Below, in pieces: positions 1-4,195 of a stretch of 6,369 nucleotides of DNA. The DNA comes from Sphingomonadales bacterium (GTDB taxonomy: Bacteria > Pseudomonadota > Alphaproteobacteria > Sphingomonadales > Sphingomonadaceae), in contig JAFKLV010000109.1 in NCBI GenBank assembly GCA_017304125.1, positions 1 through 6,369 on the forward strand, written 5' to 3'. Below the pieces are notes generated by a model. That model was not told the origin of the DNA. It did not search any database and saw only the letters and a list, made by a program, of their open reading frames with translations. The position numbers and the translations under genes were made by a program. Positions within the stretch are counted from its first letter, which is position 1; each line of letters begins with the position of its first letter.

Positions 1-82
1 TTGCGTCGCGCCCCGTGGGGCCGATCGATATCCAGCCTTTGCCGCCCGATGTCCCCCGGCTCAAGGCCGGGGTGACGGATTT
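1..82. other. Non-coding left flank
   Basis: No convincing coding sequence is seen in these bases. They follow the stop codon of the minus-strand cytochrome c gene and hold a strong GC-rich hairpin (54-72) plus a small CCCC-GT-GGGG palindrome at 11-20. What lies further left is outside the window, so the tail of another gene at the very edge cannot be excluded. Confidence 0.5.
54..72. repeat. REP-like GC-rich hairpin after the cytochrome c gene
   Basis: CCCCGGC (54-60) and GCCGGGG (66-72) form a perfect 7-bp stem around the 5-base loop TCAAG. On the minus strand it begins 10 bases after the cytochrome c stop codon, so it could end that transcript or protect its 3' end. No T-tract follows it on the minus strand; on the plus strand TTTT occurs at 80-83, 7 bases past the stem. 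The form CACCCCGGC-CTTGA-GCCGGGG resembles a dispersed intergenic palindrome that I recall from sphingomonad and other alphaproteobacterial genomes. The hairpin is seen directly; the repeat-family assignment is from memory. Confidence 0.6.
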
Positions 83-463
83 TCACCGCAAGGTCGCGAG
101 ATAGGCGATCAGATCGGCGCGATCCTTGGGATTGCCGACCGGCAGCGACATCCGCGTCCCCGGCGCAAAGCGCGTCGGCGCGGTCAGAAACGCATCGAGC
201 GTCGCGGGCGTCCACGTCACATTCTTGTTCTTGAGCGCGGCGGAATAGCCATAGCCCGCATTGCTCGCCGCGCGCCGCCCGACCACGCCCTTCAGCGACG
301 GGCCGACGCGATTGGCGCCGGTCTTCGCATCATGGCAGGCCGCGCAGCGCGCGAACACCGTGCGGCCGCGCTCGGCATCCCCCGCCGGCGGCCCGGCATA
401 GGCCACACCGGCAAAGACAAGCGCACCACAAGCGGCCAGCGAAGCGGCGACGATCTTCATCAT
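83..463 (-). CDS. Secreted class I mono-haem cytochrome c
   Basis: A 126-residue periplasmic electron carrier. Residues 1-23 form a Sec signal peptide: a Lys near the start, a hydrophobic core, and a cleavage motif AYA before Gly24. The mature protein of about 100 residues has one haem-binding site, CAACH (40-44), and the expected distal Met ligand in PGTRMSLP (Met105), so a Met/His low-spin cytochrome of the c2/c550 type is likely. The C-terminal helix is of the usual DLIAYLATL form. Two adjacent ATGs occur (463 and 460). GGGAG at 471-467 lies 3 bases from the first and 6 from the second, so the second may be the real initiator. The first ATG overlaps the upstream oxidoreductase stop as ATGA, suggesting coupled translation. 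Its redox partner is not visible here, and co-transcription with a soluble NADPH enzyme does not by itself imply one. Confidence 0.93.
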   Translation of the reverse strand: MMKIVAASLAACGALVFAGVAYAGPPAGDAERGRTVFARCAACHDAKTGANRVGPSLKGVVGRRAASNAGYGYSAALKNKNVTWTPATLDAFLTAPTRFAPGTRMSLPVGNPKDRADLIAYLATLR

Positions 464-1485
464 TCTCTCCCGGACTCGAGCCGCACCAGCGTGCGGCCCA
501 TGCTGCTGCCGTCGAACAGCGCGTTGAAAGCGTCGAGCGCATGATCGATCCCGTCGAACACCGTCTCGACCGGTTCGAGCAATCCGGCCTGATGCCAGGC
601 CTTCACATCGGCAAGGAAATGCGGCTCGAGGTCGAAATGGTCGAGCGCGATAAAGCCTTCGAGGCGCAGGCGCTTGCCCATGATCAGCGTCAGGTTGCGC
701 GGCGGGGTCACCTGCCCGGCCGAATTATATTGCGAGATCATCCCGCAAATCGCCATTCGCGCGAACGGCTTCGCCACCGCGATCGCGGCGTGAAGGTGAT
801 CGCCGCCGACATTGTCGAAATAGAGGTCGACCCCCTCCGTCCCCAGCGCCTTGGCCTCGCGCGCCAGCGCCTTGGTGAGATTGGGCTCGGCCTTGTAATC
901 GATCACCCCGTCGAGCCTGAGCCGATCGCGCAGGAACGCCGCCTTGGCTTCGCCGCCGGCTGCACCGATCACCTGATGCCCCTTGAGCTTCGCCATCTGG
1001 CAGACGAGCGACCCGACCCCGCCCGAGGCGGCGGAGACGAACACCACATCGCCCGGCTTGAGCTGGCCGACGCGGAACAGCCCGGCATAAGCGGTCAGCC
1101 CGGTCATCCCCGCAAAGCCGAGATAGGCTTGCGGCGGCAGCACCGAACAATCGCGTTTTTGCAACGCCGTGCCCGGCGCGACGAACGCCTCGCGCCAGCC
1201 GAGCCGCGAGAACACCCGATCGCCCGGTGCGAAATCCGGGTCGTTCGAGGCCAGCACTTCGCCGATCGCCGGCCCTTCCATCGGCGCATCGAGCGCGAAC
1301 GGCGGAACATAGCTTTTGGCATCGTCCATCCGCCCGCGCATCGCCGGATCGACCGCCATCCACAGGTTGCGGACCAGCACCTCGCCTTCGCCCGGCGAGG
1401 CGACATCGCGCGCCACCGTGGCGAAATCCTCGCCGACCGGCGTGCCGGTCGGCCGGCGGACAAGATGGATTTCGCGCGATTTCAC
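460..1485 (-). CDS. NADP-dependent MDR oxidoreductase, CurA / prostaglandin-reductase type
   Basis: A 341-residue cytoplasmic zinc-free medium-chain reductase that probably reduces the C=C bond of alpha,beta-unsaturated ketones or aldehydes with NADPH. Residues 1-130 form the GroES-like catalytic domain, with the family pattern VDPAMRGRM (45-53). No cluster of Cys/His zinc ligands is seen. The Rossmann domain carries AASGGVGS (152-159) for the dinucleotide, and FDNVGG (223-228) and ICGMISQYN (246-254) are characteristic of the group. Length matches the family (about 330-345). I chose the GTG at 1485 because GGAGAGG lies 7 bases upstream; an in-frame ATG at 1554 would add 23 residues unlike the family, has no Shine-Dalgarno sequence and would cover the motif at 1557-1573. 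It follows the dehydrogenase gene by 95 bases and overlaps the cytochrome gene by 4. The physiological substrate cannot be told from sequence. Confidence 0.93.
   Translation of the reverse strand: MKSREIHLVRRPTGTPVGEDFATVARDVASPGEGEVLVRNLWMAVDPAMRGRMDDAKSYVPPFALDAPMEGPAIGEVLASNDPDFAPGDRVFSRLGWREAFVAPGTALQKRDCSVLPPQAYLGFAGMTGLTAYAGLFRVGQLKPGDVVFVSAASGGVGSLVCQMAKLKGHQVIGAAGGEAKAAFLRDRLRLDGVIDYKAEPNLTKALAREAKALGTEGVDLYFDNVGGDHLHAAIAVAKPFARMAICGMISQYNSAGQVTPPRNLTLIMGKRLRLEGFIALDHFDLEPHFLADVKAWHQAGLLEPVETVFDGIDHALDAFNALFDGSSMGRTLVRLESGRE
467..471 (-). promoter_or_regulatory. Ribosome binding site of the cytochrome c gene
   Basis: GGGAG on the minus strand lies inside the last codons of the oxidoreductase gene. 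Its spacing (3 bases to the ATG at 463, 6 to the ATG at 460) favours the second ATG. Confidence 0.5.
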
Positions 1486-1492
1486 GGGAACG

Positions 1493-1499
1493 CCTCTCC
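1493..1499 (-). promoter_or_regulatory. Ribosome binding site deciding a GTG start
   Basis: GGAGAGG on the minus strand lies 7 bases before the GTG at 1485. It is the only good Shine-Dalgarno sequence near the 5' end of the oxidoreductase gene and decides between the GTG and the upstream in-frame ATG at 1554. Confidence 0.7.
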
Positions 1500-1507
1500 G
1501 TAAGCTT

Positions 1508-1529
1508 GCTATCGCTTCCCCGCTATCGC
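1508..1529. repeat. Short direct repeat GCTATCGC in the oxidoreductase leader
   Basis: The octamer GCTATCGC occurs at 1508-1515 and 1522-1529, a 14-base period, between the motif at 1557-1573 and the oxidoreductase Shine-Dalgarno sequence. It is short enough to be chance; a role in protein binding or RNA structure is possible but unsupported. Confidence 0.3.
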
Positions 1530-1556
1530 AGCCGGCCCGGTTCCGCCAGTCCATTT

Positions 1557-1573
1557 TTGCACATCAACGCAAT
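1557..1573 (-). promoter_or_regulatory. Putative operator, second copy of the mcd upstream motif
   Basis: On the minus strand the site reads ATTGC-G-TT-GAT-GTGCAA. It matches the palindrome before the dehydrogenase gene (ATTGC-A-TT-ATA-GTGCAA) at 13 of 17 positions and keeps the TTGC-N8-GCAA symmetry. It starts 7 bases beyond the dehydrogenase stop and ends 71 bases before the oxidoreductase GTG, inside the only non-coding gap of the unit. The match is seen directly; that it is a binding site for the same regulator is inference. A clear -35/-10 pair next to it was not found. Confidence 0.5.
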
Positions 1574-1580
1574 TTTCATC

Positions 1581-3224
1581 TCAATTCGCCGCCGACAGCA
1601 GCCCGCGCGCGACGACATGCGCCTGAATTTCCGCGGCGCCTTCGAAGATATTGAGGATGCGCGCGTCGCACAGGATGCGGCTCGCCTCATATTCCAGCGC
1701 ATAGCCGTTGCCGCCGTGGATCTGGACGGCGGCGTCGGCATTGGCCCAGGCAACGCGCGCGGCGAGCAATTTCGCCATCCCCGCCTCGATATCGCAGCGC
1801 CGCCCCTCGTCCTTGCGGCGCGCGGCAGCATAGGTCAGCTCGCGCGCCATGACCTGTTCGGTCAGCATCAGCGCCAATTTATCCGCGACGCGCGGGAATT
1901 CGCCCAGCGACCGGCCGAACTGGCGCCGCGTCCGCGCATAGCCCAGCCCGACGTCGAAGGCATTCCAGCCCACCCCGATCGCGCGCGCGGCGGTCTGGAT
2001 CCGCGCGCCTTCGAAGGTGCGCATCAACTGGCGGAAGCCTTTGCCCTCCTCGCCGCCGAGCACCCCGTCACCGGCCACACGGAAATCGTCGAACGACAGC
2101 GCATATTCGCGCATCCCGCGATAGCCGAGCACCGCGATCTCGCTGCCCGCGATTCCGGCGTCGGGGAAGGGCTCGTCCTCGGTGCCGCGCGTCTTGGCGG
2201 CGAGCAGCATCGACAGCCCGGCATGGCCGCGCTCGGCCGGATTGGTGCGGACCAGCAGGGTCATCAGATCGGCGCGCGCGGCATGGGTGATCCAGTTCTT
2301 CGCGCCGGTCACCGACCAGCCCGCGTCATCGCGCACCGCGCGCGTCTTGAGCGAGGCGAGATCGGAGCCGACATCGGGCTCGGTAAACACCGCGGTCGGC
2401 AATATCTCGCCGCTGGCGAGGCGCGGCAGCCAATAAGCCTTTTGCTCGGGCGTGCCGCTCTCGCCGATCAGTTCGCCGGCGATCTCCGAGCGGGTGCCGA
2501 GCGATCCGGCGCAGATCCAGCCGCGGCTCAATTCCTCCGACACCACGCACATCGCGAGCTTGCCCAGCCCGAGCCCGCCGTAATCGGGGTGGATGCACAC
2601 GCCGAACACTCCGAGATTGGCCATTTCATTGACGATCTCGATCGGGATCAGCGCATCGGCGAGATGCCATTCATGCGCCTTGGGCGCGATGCGCTGTGCG
2701 GCGAAGGTGCGGAATTGCGCGCGCACCATATCGAGCGTCTCGTCCCCCAGCCCTTCGGACGGGCGCGCATCCGCCTCGATCAGCGCCATCAGCGCGGCGC
2801 GCGTCGCGACATTATTGCCCTCAGTAAGAAACCACTCCACCGCCGCGTCGACGGCCAGCGCGCGCGCGGCATCGGCAATGCCGAGATCGACCGGGCGCAC
2901 CAGCTCGTTCTGGCTCATCGGCAGCGCGTAGGCGAGCTGCGCGAGATATTCGCCGAAGCCGACGCGCAGGACGAGCGCGTCGATCGGCGCCAGCGCGCCC
3001 TCCGCGTCGAGCTGTTTCGCCCATAGCCGCACCGCGTCGAGCGACTGCGCCAGCGTCGCGATCCACGCAAAGCCGTGCAGCGCACGCTGCTCGTCATCGA
3101 GCGCGCGCGCATCGCCACCGGCAACCCGCACCCGACAGGCAGTGCGCGCGGCATGCACGTAATTCTGCGCCGCGACGCAGGCCGCTCCCGCCCGCACGAG
3201 CAAATCGCCGACCGTAACCTCCAT
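1581..3224 (-). CDS. mcd: Acyl-CoA dehydrogenase, probable (2S)-methylsuccinyl-CoA dehydrogenase
   Basis: A 547-residue cytoplasmic flavoenzyme, about 160 residues longer than an ordinary acyl-CoA dehydrogenase because of an N-terminal helical domain (1-155) containing GFGEYLAQLAYALPMSQNEL (89-108). This layout and that segment match methylsuccinyl-CoA dehydrogenases as I remember them; those convert methylsuccinyl-CoA to mesaconyl-CoA in the ethylmalonyl-CoA pathway of acetate assimilation. The FAD-dependent core (about 160-545) shows FTEPDVGSD (280-288), GWSVTGAKNWITHA (302-315), QIHGGNGY (501-508) and NIFEGAAEIQ (525-534), whose Glu528 is at the usual catalytic-base position. Electrons would go to ETF. 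I chose the ATG at 3224 for its upstream GAGAGAGG; in-frame starts at 3242 (ATG) and 3254 (GTG) have weaker sites. Pathway partners such as crotonyl-CoA carboxylase/reductase and ethylmalonyl-CoA mutase are not in the window. Acyl-CoA dehydrogenase is near certain; Mcd is probable. Confidence 0.9.
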   Translation of the reverse strand: MEVTVGDLLVRAGAACVAAQNYVHAARTACRVRVAGGDARALDDEQRALHGFAWIATLAQSLDAVRLWAKQLDAEGALAPIDALVLRVGFGEYLAQLAYALPMSQNELVRPVDLGIADAARALAVDAAVEWFLTEGNNVATRAALMALIEADARPSEGLGDETLDMVRAQFRTFAAQRIAPKAHEWHLADALIPIEIVNEMANLGVFGVCIHPDYGGLGLGKLAMCVVSEELSRGWICAGSLGTRSEIAGELIGESGTPEQKAYWLPRLASGEILPTAVFTEPDVGSDLASLKTRAVRDDAGWSVTGAKNWITHAARADLMTLLVRTNPAERGHAGLSMLLAAKTRGTEDEPFPDAGIAGSEIAVLGYRGMREYALSFDDFRVAGDGVLGGEEGKGFRQLMRTFEGARIQTAARAIGVGWNAFDVGLGYARTRRQFGRSLGEFPRVADKLALMLTEQVMARELTYAAARRKDEGRRCDIEAGMAKLLAARVAWANADAAVQIHGGNGYALEYEASRILCDARILNIFEGAAEIQAHVVARGLLSAAN

Positions 3225-3232
3225 GCGCGCCG

Positions 3233-3240
3233 CCTCTCTC
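3233..3240 (-). promoter_or_regulatory. Ribosome binding site of mcd
   Basis: GAGAGAGG on the minus strand lies 8 bases before the ATG at 3224 and is the best Shine-Dalgarno match among three possible in-frame starts (3224, 3242, 3254). Confidence 0.55.
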
Positions 3241-3244
3241 ATCC

Positions 3245-3270
3245 CGTTCGCCACTGTTCTCGTTCACCAC
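3245..3270. repeat. Imperfect 10-bp direct repeat in the mcd leader
   Basis: CGTTCGCCAC (3245-3254) and CGTTCACCAC (3261-3270) differ at one of ten bases and repeat with a 16-base period. They lie between the palindrome and the mcd start, and the distal copy contains the -35-like TTCACC of the plus-strand promoter candidate. They could be tandem protein-binding half sites; no function is shown. Confidence 0.35.
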
Positions 3271-3290
3271 CGTCGATATTGCACTATAAT
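3263..3290 (+). promoter_or_regulatory. Candidate plus-strand promoter with consensus -10
   Basis: TTCACC (3263-3268), 16 bases, then a perfect TATAAT (3285-3290) that sits in the centre of the palindrome. Transcription would start near 3297 and run toward the small ORF and the EEP gene, leaving about 100 bases before the small ORF and 200 before the EEP start. A regulator bound to the palindrome would block this promoter. The -35 matches the consensus at only four of six positions. Confidence 0.4.
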
Positions 3291-3297
3291 GCAATAT
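3276..3297. promoter_or_regulatory. 22-bp palindrome, putative operator between divergent units
   Basis: ATATTGCA (3276-3283) and TGCAATAT (3290-3297) are perfect inverted repeats. The central six bases CTATAA also pair except for one position per arm, so 10 of 11 base positions per arm are symmetric. The two TGCA cores are 10 bp apart, about one helical turn, as expected for a dimeric regulator on one face of the DNA. It is strikingly AT-rich among GC-rich surroundings, lies 51 bases upstream of the mcd ATG, and overlaps promoter-like elements on both strands. The symmetry is directly visible. TGCA-centred half sites recall the TTTGCAAA-type sites of RamB/PccR/ScfR short-chain acyl-CoA regulators, but spacing and outer bases differ, so no regulator family is assigned. 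Confidence 0.6.
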
Positions 3298-3309
3298 TTG
3301 CTTCGACAA
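3283..3309 (-). promoter_or_regulatory. Candidate mcd promoter overlapping the palindrome
   Basis: On the minus strand, TTGTCG (3309-3304) precedes TATAGT (3288-3283) by 15 bases. The -10 has five of six consensus bases and the -35 four of six; the spacing is short. Transcription would start near 3276 and give a leader of about 50 bases. The -10 lies inside the palindrome, so binding there would most simply repress. Confidence 0.35.
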
Positions 3310-3350
3310 TACGGAATTGCCGGCACGCTCGTCAAACACGCGAATCCGGC

Positions 3351-3378
3351 TTGCGATTTCCGCCCCGACTCTTACATT
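3351..3378 (+). promoter_or_regulatory. Weak candidate promoter just before the small ORF
   Basis: TTGCGA (3351-3356), 16 bases, TACATT (3373-3378). Each hexamer matches the consensus at four of six positions. A start near 3385 would give a very short leader before the ATG at 3396, in line with the absence of a Shine-Dalgarno sequence there. Speculative. Confidence 0.22.
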
Positions 3379-3395
3379 CCTTCACGCTAACCGTG

Positions 3396-3503
3396 ATGAT
3401 CGCCCAGAAATTTTCATTGATTTCCCGAAGGTTGACGGCCTTCTCCGCGACCGGCGTGGTCGGCAACCCAATCGCCGCCGCAAGCGTTCCTCTCATCGCA
3501 TGA
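3396..3503 (+). CDS. Candidate small protein or leader peptide coupled to the EEP gene
   Basis: A 35-codon ORF with no recognised homologue. Lys5, Arg11 and Arg12 are its only charged residues, followed by a 23-residue uncharged stretch (LTAFSATGVVGNPI, then AAASVPLIA), so the peptide could insert in a membrane or act as a leader. Its TGA stop overlaps the EEP start as ATGA, the same junction as between the next two genes. About 25 of its 35 codons end in G or C, most strongly in the second half, which fits coding use without proving it. No Shine-Dalgarno sequence precedes the ATG at 3396 or the adjacent GTG at 3393. Because the EEP start also lacks one, translation of this ORF may deliver ribosomes to it. 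It could still be a chance ORF in the leader. Confidence 0.4.
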   Translation: MIAQKFSLISRRLTAFSATGVVGNPIAAASVPLIA

Positions 3504-4195
3504 TCCGCGTCGCCAGCTATAACATGCGCAAGGGCATCGGCACCGATCGGCGGCGCAACCCCGATCGCACGCTCGAAGTGCTGCGCGAAATCGACGCCGA
3601 TGTCGTCGCGCTGCAGGAGGCGGATCGCCGCTTCGGTGCGCGCAAGGCGGTCATCCCGCTGCATTTGATCGACGAGCATAGCGCGTGGAAGCCGGTCGAT
3701 TTCGGCGCGCGCGCCGCGTCGATGGGATGGCACGGCAATGCGCTGCTGGTGCCCAAAACCGCCGACGTGGTCGATTGCGCGATCATCCATTTGCCGGCGC
3801 TGGAGCCGCGCGGCGCGGTGATGGCCGACGTGCGGGTCAATGGCGCGACGATCCGCATCGTCGGCATGCACCTCGATCTTTCCGGGCTGTGGCGCAAGCG
3901 GCAGGCGCATGCGATCCTCGCACATCTCGCCGCCAGTCCGCATCAGCACCCGACGGTGATGATGGGCGATCTCAACGAATGGACCCGCACGGCGGGGTGC
4001 CTCAAGGAATTTCGCCGCGATTTCGCGGTCGCCGATACCGGCCCGAGCTTCCACGCGCGGCGCCCGGTCGGGCGACTCGATCGCATCATGGTTTCATCGG
4101 ATCTGAAGGTGGTCGATTGCGGGGTTCATCATTCGCTGGCGGCGCGGACGGCGAGCGATCATCTGCCGATCTGGGCGGATCTCGCCGCGGCATGA
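3500..4195 (+). CDS. Endonuclease/exonuclease/phosphatase (EEP) family hydrolase
   Basis: A 231-residue metal-dependent phosphoesterase with the four-layer fold shared by ExoIII/APE1 nucleases, inositol phosphatases and sphingomyelinases. The full catalytic set is present: Asn8 in SYNMRKG, Glu40 in LQEAD (metal ligand), His124 and Asp126 in GMHLDLS, Asp157 and Asn159 in GDLNEW, Asp194 in RLDRIMVS, and Asp220-His221 in SDHLP. No signal peptide is seen with this start, so it should be cytoplasmic. I chose the ATG at 3500 because the family fold starts directly at MIRVASYN; upstream in-frame sequence (back to a TTG at 3317) is Arg-rich and unlike the family. No Shine-Dalgarno sequence precedes it, but it overlaps the small ORF's stop, and its own stop overlaps the patatin start as ATGA. 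Linkage to a lipase hints at a phospholipid head-group substrate; DNA, RNA or a sugar phosphate remain possible. Confidence 0.92.
   Translation: MIRVASYNMRKGIGTDRRRNPDRTLEVLREIDADVVALQEADRRFGARKAVIPLHLIDEHSAWKPVDFGARAASMGWHGNALLVPKTADVVDCAIIHLPALEPRGAVMADVRVNGATIRIVGMHLDLSGLWRKRQAHAILAHLAASPHQHPTVMMGDLNEWTRTAGCLKEFRRDFAVADTGPSFHARRPVGRLDRIMVSSDLKVVDCGVHHSLAARTASDHLPIWADLAAA

Noticed and set aside
541..1503. A 320-codon plus-strand frame opposite the oxidoreductase
   Set aside because: It mirrors codons of the real gene, is rich in Arg/His/Asp, and has no domain signature.
1486..1554. Upstream ATG start (1554) for the oxidoreductase
   Set aside because: There is no Shine-Dalgarno sequence, the extra 23 residues do not resemble the family, and the GTG at 1485 has a well-placed GGAGAGG.
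1264..1560. GGAAC-type -35 elements of the general stress (EcfG) promoter on either strand
   Set aside because: The GGAAC sequences found have no CGTT-like -10 at 16-17 bases and lie in coding sequence or at unsuitable positions.
1486..1580. Terminator between mcd and the oxidoreductase
   Set aside because: The TTGC-N8-GCAA symmetry forms only a weak 4-bp stem without a U-tract, and no other GC-rich stem with a following T-run is present.
1227..3026. A 599-codon open frame on the plus strand opposite mcd and the oxidoreductase
   Set aside because: It covers two well-supported minus-strand genes, is low-complexity and Arg-rich, and shows no family motif.
3317..3499. N-terminal extension of the EEP protein from a TTG at 3317
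   Set aside because: The extension is Arg-rich and unlike the family, the TTG has no properly spaced Shine-Dalgarno sequence, and the EEP fold begins directly at the ATG at 3500.
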